This document shows positions 1-5,395 of a stretch of DNA of 5,473 bases, in pieces (the stretch's first letter is position 1; the number at the start of each line of letters is the position of its first letter). Position numbers and translations under genes: made by a program. The stretch covers positions 1 to 5,473 of the forward strand of contig DATGIQ010000469.1 in NCBI GenBank assembly GCA_035295665.1, read 5' to 3'. This stretch comes from DATGIQ01 sp035295665. GTDB lineage: Bacteria > Planctomycetota > Planctomycetia > Gemmatales > Gemmataceae. Under the pieces are notes generated by a model. The model did no database searches, was not told where the DNA came from, and was given only the letters and a program-made list of their open reading frames with translations.

Positions 1-107
1 AAACTGCAACTTACCAGAAAATCATTCGATAATTCGGACGGCTAATTTTCAATTTCCCATATTCATTCGGCTCTTTTATCCAGCTGATGTATTCTAGCGG
101 CAGCCGG
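1..107. other. AT-rich non-coding edge segment
   Basis: This stretch lies downstream of the stop codon of the first minus-strand gene. It is visibly richer in A and T than the rest of the window and has no convincing reading frame. A weak stem (TAGC at 95-98 with GCTA at 107-110) overlaps that stop codon, and GAAAAT at 17-22 matches ATTTTC at 45-50. Neither is followed by a T-tract on the relevant strand, so I do not call a terminator. It may be the end or the upstream region of a gene outside the window. Confidence 0.4.
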
Positions 108-740
108 CTACCAGGTCCAACCCAACCCGTCCCAGGCAAGCCAGGCCAACGCGGCGGCAAGCAGAAGGAGGCCAACCCAGCCGAGCAGGCCCCGCCCAGC
201 CGGTCCGCGCAGCCAACGCCCCAGGGGGCCGAGCCAGCCGGTCGCGAAATCAAAAGCTCGATTGATCCATACCAACGGATAGAGCGGCCAGCCAATCCGT
301 GGCCGGTGTACGGTTTCTGCCGGTCGGAAGCTTGCTGACTTTGCTTCCACGGGTCGAGGCGATTCCAGGCTCGCAAAGGGGGACGCCGCGGCCAGGTGGC
401 TTCGTGAGGAACTGCCCCAGTTCTCCATATTCTCCAGGGCGGCGGGCAGTCCAGCAGCAGCAGCTCTGGGAGAAGGCTTGTGCGCGATCACCGCGGGAAG
501 CCCGACCGGATCTGGAATCGTTGGCTCAGACGGAGAGGTTGGCACATCTGGGACCGCCTCGGAAAGCGTCGCGGGGGGAATGCTCATGCTCTCCGGCGTG
601 ATTTCGCTTGGAGATTGCGTTTCGGGCAATTCCACGGGCAGGGCCAGCATGCGTTGCATCAAGGCATCGAGCTCATCCAATTGTTGCCGCGTTCGGCGGT
701 CCAGAGAAGACGATCGTGGCCGGTCGGCAGGTGATGTCAT
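108..740 (-). CDS. Hypothetical single-pass membrane protein with proline-rich linker
   Basis: I cannot assign a function. The 210-residue product has three visible parts. Residues about 13-35 form a charged, probably helical segment (RRTRQQLDELDALMQRML). Residues about 36-145 are a low-complexity linker rich in Pro, Ser, Ala and Glu. Residues about 148-210 are a compact Trp/Gly/Leu-rich end in which RPRIGWPLYPLVWINRAFD leads into GPLGRWLRGPAGRGLLGW and a hydrophobic helix (about 183-203), finishing GWTW. This suggests a tail-anchored protein with a long disordered region. An in-frame start at 770 exists, but I chose the ATG at 740 because a near-perfect SD (AAGGAGG) lies 5 nt upstream. The gene is divergent from rsmE, 88 bp away. 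The C-terminal block looks like the conserved part and resembles planctomycete hypothetical proteins from memory; that is an impression, not a search result. Confidence 0.75.
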   Translation of the reverse strand: MTSPADRPRSSSLDRRTRQQLDELDALMQRMLALPVELPETQSPSEITPESMSIPPATLSEAVPDVPTSPSEPTIPDPVGLPAVIAHKPSPRAAAAGLPAALENMENWGSSSRSHLAAASPFASLESPRPVEAKSASFRPAETVHRPRIGWPLYPLVWINRAFDFATGWLGPLGRWLRGPAGRGLLGWVGLLLLAAALAWLAWDGLGWTW

Positions 741-745
741 GCGAA

Positions 746-752
746 CCTCCTT
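746..752 (-). promoter_or_regulatory. Shine-Dalgarno fixing the start of the hypothetical membrane protein
   Basis: On the minus strand this reads AAGGAGG, with 5 nt (TTCGC) before the ATG at 740. The start ten codons upstream (770) would place this site inside the coding region, so the site decides for the shorter protein. Confidence 0.75.
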
Positions 753-791
753 GTCCCGCGCTGGCCGCAAGCCTGGGATGCCACACGAGGC

Positions 792-821
792 TTGAGCCGA
801 ATGCCGAGGGCGGGGTATTGT
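792..821 (+). promoter_or_regulatory. Candidate rsmE promoter with symmetric -10 element
   Basis: A -35-like TTGAGC (792-797) is followed after 18 nt by a -10-like TATTGT (816-821). Transcription would begin about 7 nt later, at or next to the ATG at 829, so the rsmE message could be leaderless. The same bases read on the minus strand give TACAAT (823 to 818), a good -10 pointing toward the divergent hypothetical gene, but without a clear -35. The assignment uses sigma70-type consensus, which is only partly known to hold in planctomycetes. Confidence 0.35.
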
Positions 822-828
822 AACACCG

Positions 829-1536
829 ATGGTCCATCGATTTTACATCAATTGTCCGCTCCGGCCGGGCTTGGTCAGCATGCAGGGGCCCGAGGCCCAC
901 CATTTGGCCACAGTTTGCCGTTTTCGCCCCGGCGATGCGATTTGCCTGTTCAACGGCGACGGCCATGACTACCCCGCGACGGTCGTTTCCGTGGCTCGCC
1001 ACAGCGTTACGGTGGATATCCTGACGGTCGAATCGCCGCAGCGCGAGTCGGAATGGCATGTCGAGGTGGCCGCTCCCGTCCCCAAAGGAGACCGGGCGCA
1101 GTTCCTTCTGGAAAAGTTAACCGAGCTGGGGGTCCGTAGCTTCATCCCGTTGCGCACCCAACACAGCGTGGTCCACCCTCGGGAAACGAAGCTTGATCGG
1201 TTGCAGCGGTACGTGATCGAGGCAAGCAAGCAGTGTGGGCGAAATGTTCTCCTCCGCGTCGGGCCGTTGACGGATTGGAGCACGTACTGTCATCGCAGCG
1301 ATCTACCCGGCGTTCGGATCGTGGCCCATCCGGACGGAGCGCACGGCTCGTGGCCCCGTGGAGGCGAGTTGGCCTTGGCCGTGGGGCCGGAGGCGGGGTT
1401 TACGCCGGAGGAAATTGAAGCGGGCCGCGCTCATGGATGGCAGGTCATTCACCTGGGGCCGCGGATCCTGCGCACCGAAACGGCCGCCCTCGTACTTGCA
1501 GCCTGGGCCACGGTTGTGCATCATGACAGTGTTTAG
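829..1536 (+). CDS. rsmE: 16S rRNA (uracil-1498-N3)-methyltransferase RsmE
   Basis: RsmE uses S-adenosylmethionine to methylate N3 of U1498 in 16S rRNA within the small ribosomal subunit; it is cytoplasmic and acts as a dimer. The 235-residue length is close to the usual ~240. Residues 1-72 fit the N-terminal PUA-like RNA-binding barrel, with the family opening HRFYI and the EAHHLATVCRFRPGD segment. The rest fits a SPOUT knotted methyltransferase: PVPKGDR (84-89), LTELGV (97-102), EASKQCGR (131-138), the cofactor-loop motif VGPEAGFTPEE (185-195) and LGPRILRTETA (209-219). The cofactor loop has Ala where GPEGGF is more usual, a mild change. The ATG at 829 is the first start in frame after a stop at 793 and gives the conserved N-terminus. 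No good SD precedes it; GGGG at 812-815 is too far away. A hairpin begins in its stop codon, so it is probably monocistronic. Confidence 0.96.
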   Translation: MVHRFYINCPLRPGLVSMQGPEAHHLATVCRFRPGDAICLFNGDGHDYPATVVSVARHSVTVDILTVESPQRESEWHVEVAAPVPKGDRAQFLLEKLTELGVRSFIPLRTQHSVVHPRETKLDRLQRYVIEASKQCGRNVLLRVGPLTDWSTYCHRSDLPGVRIVAHPDGAHGSWPRGGELALAVGPEAGFTPEEIEAGRAHGWQVIHLGPRILRTETAALVLAAWATVVHHDSV

Positions 1537-1560
1537 CCGCCGTTCGCAAACGTCGCGGCT
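1535..1560 (+). terminator. Stem-loop at the end of rsmE, possible terminator
   Basis: AGCCGC (1535-1540) pairs with GCGGCT (1555-1560), and CGTT (1541-1544) pairs with AACG (1549-1552) around a CGCA tetraloop. Only a two-base bulge (1553-1554) interrupts the ten base pairs. The stem starts inside the rsmE stop codon. What follows is CCCCCTTTCCCC, so the T-tract is poor; it may be a weak terminator or a stabilising 3' end rather than a classical intrinsic terminator. Confidence 0.45.
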
Positions 1561-1577
1561 CCCCCTTTCCCCGCAGC

Positions 1578-1583
1578 GAGGAG
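1578..1583 (+). promoter_or_regulatory. Shine-Dalgarno for the TIM-barrel gene
   Basis: GAGGAG sits 8 nt before the ATG at 1592. It selects this start over in-frame starts further upstream, which would run 78 codons back inside rsmE. The chosen start also places the Tat motif at residues 6-10, as expected for a signal peptide. Confidence 0.7.
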
Positions 1584-1591
1584 ATGTAGGT

Positions 1592-2494
1592 ATGCCTGGA
1601 GTAAATCGCCGTCACTTTCTGCAAGCCGCGGGTGCGGCTACGATTTCTGGACTCGGGGCCGGCACTGCTTCACCAGTCCGCGCCGGCGCGGCGGACAAGG
1701 CCGCCGTCCTGTACCGGCTCGGGATCGTCACCTACAACATCGCCGCCAATTGGGATGTGCCGACCATTCTGAAGGTGTGCAAGAGCGTCGGTTTGTCGCC
1801 CGTCGAATTCCGCACCCAGCACAAGCACGGCGTGGAACCCACGCTCGGCAAGTCCGAGCGCCGGGAGATCCGAAAACGCTTTGCCGATTCGGGCATTGAT
1901 ATTTGGGGATGCGGAACGGTGTGCGAGTTCCAGTCTCCCGATCCGCGCCAGGTCGAGAAAAATATCGAGACATGCAAGCAATTCGTCGGTCTGGTCGCCG
2001 ACTTGGGCGGCCGGGGCGTCAAGGTGCGGCCCAACGGCTTACCGAAGGGGGTGCCGATTGAAAAAACGCTCGAACAAATCGGCAAGGCACTTATCCCGTG
2101 TGGTCAAGCGGCCGCGGATGCGAACCTGGAGATCTGGGTCGAGGTCCACGGCAATGGAACGGCTCACCCACCCTATATGAAGCAAATCATGGAGCACTGC
2201 GGCCGTCCTAACGTCGGCGTGACCTGGAATTCCAACCCCCAGGATGTCCGTGACGGTTCCGTGGCTGAGTATTTCAAGCTGCTTAGGCCGTGGATCCGCT
2301 CCTGCCACATCAACGAGATTTACAAAGACACACAGGGCCGATACCCTTACCGAGAACTTTTCCGGCTGTTCCGCGACACCGGCTATGATCGGGTTACGTT
2401 GATCGAAGTCGGCAGAGGAATGCCGGACGTTCCTTCTGCGGAAGAAATGCTGCGGTACTACAAATCCCTGTGGACGGAGCTGACCAGGGCTTGA
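1592..2494 (+). CDS. Tat-exported sugar phosphate isomerase/epimerase-like TIM-barrel protein
   Basis: This 300-residue protein belongs to the xylose isomerase-like TIM-barrel superfamily (AP endonuclease family 2 fold). Members usually isomerise or epimerise sugars using a divalent metal; the substrate here is unknown. A Tat signal is clear: NRRHFL at 5-10, a hydrophobic stretch of about 11-25, and an A-x-A site at 31-33, so the folded protein is probably exported. The barrel starts at YRLGIVTYNI (41-50) and contains CKSVGLSPVEFRTQ, EIRKRFADSGIDIWG, the strand IWVEVHGNG (181-189), NVGVTWNSNPQD (207-218), RSCHINEIY (236-244) and a final TLIEVG (269-274). Likely metal ligands are E184, a residue around N213 or D218, H239 and E272; this follows the general family pattern and is inferred. 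The C-terminal YPYRELFRLFRDTGYDR and LRYYKSLW segments are typical. It lies 55 bp after rsmE and converges on the next gene. Confidence 0.85.
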   Translation: MPGVNRRHFLQAAGAATISGLGAGTASPVRAGAADKAAVLYRLGIVTYNIAANWDVPTILKVCKSVGLSPVEFRTQHKHGVEPTLGKSERREIRKRFADSGIDIWGCGTVCEFQSPDPRQVEKNIETCKQFVGLVADLGGRGVKVRPNGLPKGVPIEKTLEQIGKALIPCGQAAADANLEIWVEVHGNGTAHPPYMKQIMEHCGRPNVGVTWNSNPQDVRDGSVAEYFKLLRPWIRSCHINEIYKDTQGRYPYRELFRLFRDTGYDRVTLIEVGRGMPDVPSAEEMLRYYKSLWTELTRA

Positions 2495-2514
2495 TCCGCC
2501 GCGCTGCTCAGCTC
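2477..2514. terminator. Inverted repeat spanning two convergent stop codons
   Basis: GAGCTGA (2477-2483) and TCAGCTC (2508-2514) form a perfect 7-bp inverted repeat around a 24-nt GC-rich loop. The TGA stop of the plus-strand gene (2492-2494) lies in the loop, and the stop of the minus-strand gene (2508-2510) lies in the right arm. A structure here could serve both transcripts, but the loop is long and there is no T-tract on either side, so this is tentative. Confidence 0.25.
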
Positions 2515-3227
2515 TCTGGCTCGACAACGCTGCGGAGGACCTCCCGCTTCCAATCGGGCTGGTGCACCGGCCAGCCCTGCACCGTCCAGCCATCCTTTTG
2601 CACCACGGTTGACCGGCTGTAATAGTGGACGTAGCGCTGGCATTCCTGTTCAGGCGCTTCCAGTTGCCGACGGGTTCGCCAGCCATTGCTGCGACGCCGG
2701 GAGATGTGATCGTTATCCAGGATGGTAATGATGCACGGTTCCGGCAGATCGAGCATCCGCCAGGCAATGACCTCATGGCTCGCGGTGCGGTAACGCTTTT
2801 TAAGCTCGAGCAGATCGTAGCCGGTGTCCGGAGCATCCGTCGCGAACCAACAGGTGGGAACCAGTAGGCGGTAAGCGAAAAGATTGGCCAGCGATTCGCC
2901 CATCATGGCGCGCGTCTGCGCTGGCTCGATCCCCAGCCGTTGAAGGAGGTCGATCTTGACGTGCTCGCCGATTTCATGGGCCACCGTCCACTGATGGCGC
3001 TCTTCCCTGGGCTCGGGGCGGAGATAGATCTGTTTGCGGCCGCCGGCACGCTGGGCCCGGCCACGCTGTGGTTGACGCCGGTCCAGGCAAACCACAATGC
3101 CCAGGTGGCGCTGAGCCATGGCGATGGCGTCCACAGGGGGCGCTGCAATGCCGGCCCCGTCCAGCAATTCTTCGACGGCACGATCGACAGCGCCCACCAC
3201 GTCCTCTCGCGGCAAGTCTTCGATCAT
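2508..3227 (-). CDS. ImmA/IrrE family (M78-type) metallo-endopeptidase-like protein, stand-alone
   Basis: ImmA/IrrE proteins are cytoplasmic zinc proteases that usually cleave a partner repressor of the XRE or DdrO type. This 239-residue protein shows the family core: WTVAHEIGEH (80-89) followed by MGESLANLFAYRLLVP (109-124). The latter closely matches the family pattern E..AN.FA..LL.P, whose Glu (here E111) is the third zinc ligand. The C-terminal part (IITILDNDHISRR, 167-179, and PDWKREVLRSV, 224-234) looks like an extra ligand-binding-type domain. The oddity is the zinc motif: H84-E85-I-G-E88-H89 has Glu where the second His of HExxH belongs, with His one position later, so activity is uncertain. 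The ATG at 3227 was chosen for its double SD; the open frame continues to 3440 but the added residues are unconvincing. No helix-turn-helix partner is visible next to it. Confidence 0.8.
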   Translation of the reverse strand: MIEDLPREDVVGAVDRAVEELLDGAGIAAPPVDAIAMAQRHLGIVVCLDRRQPQRGRAQRAGGRKQIYLRPEPREERHQWTVAHEIGEHVKIDLLQRLGIEPAQTRAMMGESLANLFAYRLLVPTCWFATDAPDTGYDLLELKKRYRTASHEVIAWRMLDLPEPCIITILDNDHISRRRSNGWRTRRQLEAPEQECQRYVHYYSRSTVVQKDGWTVQGWPVHQPDWKREVLRSVVEPES

Positions 3228-3231
3228 GGCT

Positions 3232-3243
3232 CCTCCGCCTCCC
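3232..3243 (-). promoter_or_regulatory. Tandem Shine-Dalgarno of the ImmA-like gene
   Basis: On the minus strand GGGAGG (3243 to 3238), a single C, then GGAGG (3236 to 3232) precede the ATG at 3227. The nearer copy has 4 nt spacing and the farther one 10 nt. Either can support initiation, which argues for the start at 3227. Confidence 0.65.
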
Positions 3244-3259
3244 GTGCGAGATATAAGTT

Positions 3260-3288
3260 TGTATAGGTTTCCCTGATGGTCGGGGCAA
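3260..3288 (-). promoter_or_regulatory. Candidate promoter of the ImmA-like gene
   Basis: On the minus strand a -35-like TTGCCC (3288 to 3283) and a -10-like TATACA (3265 to 3260) are separated by exactly 17 nt. Each matches four of six consensus bases. The predicted start near 3253 gives a short leader of about 26 nt containing the tandem SD. This supports transcription of the gene on its own. Confidence 0.45.
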
Positions 3289-3399
3289 GCCTGCGCTGCG
3301 GAACCTTTCCGCCTGCATTGCCGCAAGGATGGCCGCCCGGAAGAGTGGCAGACGGAATCCCCTTGCCGGTCATGCCGATAAATGCGATGCTGCCGCCTT

Positions 3400-3417
3400 T
3401 CCGGAGTCGCTTCCGGA
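3400..3417. repeat. TCCGGA repeat pair near the glycosyltransferase promoter
   Basis: TCCGGA occurs at 3400-3405 and 3412-3417, separated by GTCGCT. Each copy is itself a palindrome, so the pair can act as a direct or an inverted repeat and can form a 6-bp hairpin. It ends 8 nt before a candidate -35 at 3426. An operator is conceivable but unsupported beyond position, and CCGG-type palindromes are common in GC-rich DNA. Confidence 0.25.
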
Positions 3418-3425
3418 CAATTCGT

Positions 3426-3452
3426 TTGAATCGACCGCAACCTGCGTAAAAT
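3426..3452 (+). promoter_or_regulatory. Candidate promoter of the glycosyltransferase gene
   Basis: TTGAAT (3426-3431) and TAAAAT (3447-3452) resemble -35 and -10 boxes; the 15-nt spacer is short. The -10 matches five of six consensus bases and stands out in GC-rich surroundings. The predicted start near 3459 gives a leader of about 40 nt with GGAGGG at its end. Confidence 0.4.
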
Positions 3453-3484
3453 GGGATGGATAGCGTAAGCAGACGGGATGCTGT

Positions 3485-3490
3485 GGAGGG
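3485..3490 (+). promoter_or_regulatory. Shine-Dalgarno of the glycosyltransferase gene
   Basis: GGAGGG lies 6 nt before a GTG (3497) and 9 nt before the adjacent in-frame ATG (3500). Both spacings are workable; I prefer the ATG, and the choice changes the protein by one residue. Confidence 0.7.
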
Positions 3491-3499
3491 AATCACGTG

Positions 3500-4750
3500 A
3501 TGGTGGCTGTATTGGCGGCGGTCTGCTTGACGATTCTGATGGTTCTGCTGCTGTTGCAGCTTGCCTGGGGTTGGCGTTTTGTCCGTCAATTTCCTCCGCG
3601 CAACCTACCGGCGGTCCCGGATGGGGAATGGCCCCACGTCCTGGTGATTTTGCCGGTCCGAGGCGCGGACCCCTCGCTGGAGGGATGCCTGCGCGGACTT
3701 CTGCAGCAGAACTATCCCCACTACCATATCCGGATCATCATCGATAGTTGCGAAGATCCCGCCTGGAACTTGGTCCACGAAATCGTGGGACGGGATTGCA
3801 GCTCCCGCGTCCAGGTGAGCCATTTGCAGACGCCGCTGGCCACGTGCGGACTCAAATCGAGCGCGCTCCTGCAAGCGCTCGGTACGCTGGATGAAACGTG
3901 TCAAGCGGTTGCACTGATCGACGCCGATGTCATTCCGCACCCCACTTGGCTGCGGGATCTCGTGATGCCGTTGACTAAACCCGACGTCGGGGCGACGACC
4001 GGGATTCGCTGGTTCCGGCCCGAATCCACGGCGTGGGGGGCGCTGGTGCGCTACTTGTGGAATGTGGCTGCGTCGGTCCAGATGTACGCCCTGCATATTC
4101 CTTGGGGCGGGTCGCTGGCACTGCGGGCCGATGTGTTTCGCCGTTCCAATCTTCTCCAGAAGTGGGGCGTGAGTTTGTGGGAAGATACCGCTTCCTATCG
4201 AACCATTCGCGACCTCGGCCTGCAACTGGAATTTGTGCCGGCCGCGACGATGATCAATCGCGAATCGACGGACCTCAAGAGCTGCTTCCGATTCATTCGG
4301 CGGCAAATGCTCAACGTTCGCCTTTATCATGGCAGCTGGCCGGCGATCGTGGCCCAGGGACTCGCCACGGCGGCCGCATGCGGGGGCGCGCTGGGACTTG
4401 TGCTTGTGGGCTTGGCGACCGGAAACGGCACCGTGGCAGCATTCATGAGCGCTGGCCTCGCACTCCAGGTCGCCATCCTGGCCGTGGCCATGCGCTGGAT
4501 CGAAGCGCACATTCATCGGACGACCCGCGGCCTGGGGGAGGAGATGCCGTCCTTTTCCTTGAGATTGATCTGTGCCATCCCATTGGCCCAAGTCGTCTAC
4601 TTTGCTTGTCTGGCCTCGGCGAGCACGCTCGAAAAGGTCTCCTGGCGCGGGATTACCTATGAATTCAAGGGCCCCTGGACGGTGCGGATGCGCAAGTACC
4701 GCCCGTATTCGCGGAGAAAAGCCGTCGATCAGCGGGCCTCAGTCGTTTGA
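3500..4750 (+). CDS. Membrane-bound family 2 glycosyltransferase
   Basis: This 416-residue protein transfers a sugar from a nucleotide-sugar donor to an acceptor at the inner membrane, probably for a glycolipid or envelope polysaccharide; donor and acceptor are unknown. An N-terminal membrane helix (about 2-24) leads into a GT-A domain: HVLVILPVRGADPSLEGCLRGLLQQNYP (46-73), IRIIIDSCEDP (77-87), the metal-binding DAD in VALIDADV (137-144), GATTGIRWF (164-172), GGSLALRADVF (203-213) and the catalytic-base motif LWEDT (226-230). RRQMLNVRLY (267-276) corresponds to the Q/RxxRW region but lacks the Trp. Three further hydrophobic helices follow (about 282-308, 311-333, 353-374), then WRGITYEF (382-389) and a basic tail. 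The architecture resembles ceramide-glucosyltransferase-like GT2/GT21 enzymes. An alternative GTG start is at 3497. It lies 95 bp upstream of the DUF420 gene, with a hairpin between. Confidence 0.9.
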   Translation: MVAVLAAVCLTILMVLLLLQLAWGWRFVRQFPPRNLPAVPDGEWPHVLVILPVRGADPSLEGCLRGLLQQNYPHYHIRIIIDSCEDPAWNLVHEIVGRDCSSRVQVSHLQTPLATCGLKSSALLQALGTLDETCQAVALIDADVIPHPTWLRDLVMPLTKPDVGATTGIRWFRPESTAWGALVRYLWNVAASVQMYALHIPWGGSLALRADVFRRSNLLQKWGVSLWEDTASYRTIRDLGLQLEFVPAATMINRESTDLKSCFRFIRRQMLNVRLYHGSWPAIVAQGLATAAACGGALGLVLVGLATGNGTVAAFMSAGLALQVAILAVAMRWIEAHIHRTTRGLGEEMPSFSLRLICAIPLAQVVYFACLASASTLEKVSWRGITYEFKGPWTVRMRKYRPYSRRKAVDQRASVV

Positions 4751-4796
4751 CTCCCGGATCCGCAGCGATAGCCGGCACCCGGTTGTCAATAGACTG

Positions 4797-4828
4797 AATG
4801 AGGAAGCGGAACTTGCTGTTTCCTCATT
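4797..4828 (+). promoter_or_regulatory. Strong hairpin just before the DUF420 ribosome-binding site
   Basis: AATGAGGAAGCGG (4797-4809) pairs with CTGTTTCCTCATT (4816-4828): 13 base pairs, two of them G-U, around the loop AACTTG. The outer nine pairs are perfect Watson-Crick. There is no T-tract after it, so it is a poor intrinsic terminator. It ends 2 nt before the GAAAGG ribosome-binding site (4831-4836). It could mark the 3' end of the glycosyltransferase message, block or expose the downstream start, or bind a protein as DNA. Confidence 0.5.
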
Positions 4829-4845
4829 GCGAAAGGTAATCTTGC

Positions 4846-5244
4846 GTGCTTACCGGGTCCCAGATCATCCTCGCGCTGCGAATCGCCGTCCTCACCGTCA
4901 CCGTCCTGCTCTTGCTCTCCTTGGCTGCGGTGGTCCGTGGCCAATATCGCTTACACGGGAGAATCAACATCGTCTTCTTTATCTTGACGGTGGGAGCACT
5001 GGTCGGCTTGGAGGTGATTACCCGCATGATCGACCCGAATGTATTCAGCTACATCGATGACGATCCGGAAGCCAAACGCGCCCTCACCATCCACCTCTGC
5101 TTTTCCCTTCCCGCTGCGGCGGTGATGCCAGCCATGCTCTACACGGGTTTCACGCATCGGCGAACGGTCCATCTCGTCTTGGCAGCGATCTTCGGCGTAC
5201 TCTGGACCGGCACGTTTATTACCGGCATTTTCTTTTTGAAATGA
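4846..5244 (+). CDS. DUF420 family integral membrane protein (CtaM/YozB-like)
   Basis: This 132-residue protein has four predicted membrane helices at about 7-30, 40-60, 81-101 and 108-131, the expected size and topology for DUF420. Family-like features are RGQYRLHGRINIVFF (31-45), TIHLCFSLPAAAVMPAMLYTG (81-101) and HRRTVHLVLAAIFGVLWTGTFITG (104-127). H37, H83, H104 and H109 lie near helix ends, as expected for possible metal or haem contacts. In Firmicutes the relative CtaM is needed for maturation of aa3-type cytochrome oxidase; extending that role here is inference, since no oxidase genes are visible. The start is GTG at 4846: the preceding in-frame codon set contains TAA at 4837, and GAAAGG lies 9 nt upstream. 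It may be co-transcribed with the glycosyltransferase unless the hairpin between them stops transcription. Confidence 0.85.
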   Translation: MLTGSQIILALRIAVLTVTVLLLLSLAAVVRGQYRLHGRINIVFFILTVGALVGLEVITRMIDPNVFSYIDDDPEAKRALTIHLCFSLPAAAVMPAMLYTGFTHRRTVHLVLAAIFGVLWTGTFITGIFFLK

Positions 5245-5265
5245 GCCACGGTTCCCTGTTACGAT
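5236..5265 (+). promoter_or_regulatory. Candidate promoter overlapping the DUF420 stop codon
   Basis: TTGAAA (5236-5241) matches five of six -35 bases, and TACGAT (5260-5265), 18 nt later, matches four of six -10 bases. Transcription from here would give a leader of about 130 nt before the ATG at 5404, containing the inverted repeats described separately. Confidence 0.3.
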
Positions 5266-5312
5266 GCGTGGCAGAAATCCGCACGCAATGAGGGTATTCT
5301 CCGAGCAGGTTT

Positions 5313-5395
5313 CGGTTCCCAGATCCGATCCTGCCTCCCCCTGGTGCCCTCCTGGCGATCGGGAACCCCGGGAACGAGGGCCCTTGCAGGGGGAG
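5313..5395 (+). promoter_or_regulatory. Structured leader with SD-pairing stem and alternative arms
   Basis: CTCCCCCTG (5335-5343) is perfectly complementary to CAGGGGGAG (5387-5395), which contains the likely SD of the following start codon. Nested within is GCCCTC (5346-5351) with GAGGGC (5376-5381). Two loop segments can instead pair upstream: GGGAACC (5361-5367) with GGTTCCC (5314-5320), and GATCGG (5357-5362) with CCGATC (5325-5330). The layout suits a leader with alternative folds. No known riboswitch class is recognised. Confidence 0.35.

Noticed and set aside
1358..1591. N-terminal extension of the TIM-barrel protein into rsmE
   Set aside because: It would overlap rsmE by 179 bp and bury the Tat motif at residue 84; the ATG at 1592 has an SD and puts the motif at the N-terminus.
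2039..2836. Minus-strand open frame crossing the TIM-barrel and ImmA-like genes
   Set aside because: It overlaps two well-supported genes in other frames and its translation shows no family motif.
3228..3440. N-terminal extension of the ImmA-like protein
   Set aside because: The added residues look like translated non-coding DNA, and the region contains a promoter-like pair plus a tandem SD leading to the ATG at 3227.
3224..3589. Second minus-strand open frame across the 3228-3499 spacer
   Set aside because: Part of its translation looks protein-like (GGSIAFIGMTGKGI), but it runs through the glycosyltransferase start and both candidate promoters, and it has no SD at its start. A short gene remnant cannot be fully excluded.
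3605..4591. Long open frame on the minus strand inside the glycosyltransferase gene
   Set aside because: The opposite strand encodes a clear GT2 protein over the whole range. The antisense product is rich in Arg, Gln and His with no recognisable domain, as expected of a shadow frame in GC-rich DNA.
4751..5060. Plus-strand open frame overlapping the end of the glycosyltransferase and the start of DUF420
   Set aside because: The DUF420 frame encodes four clean membrane helices; the competing frame is Arg/Pro/His-rich with no domain.
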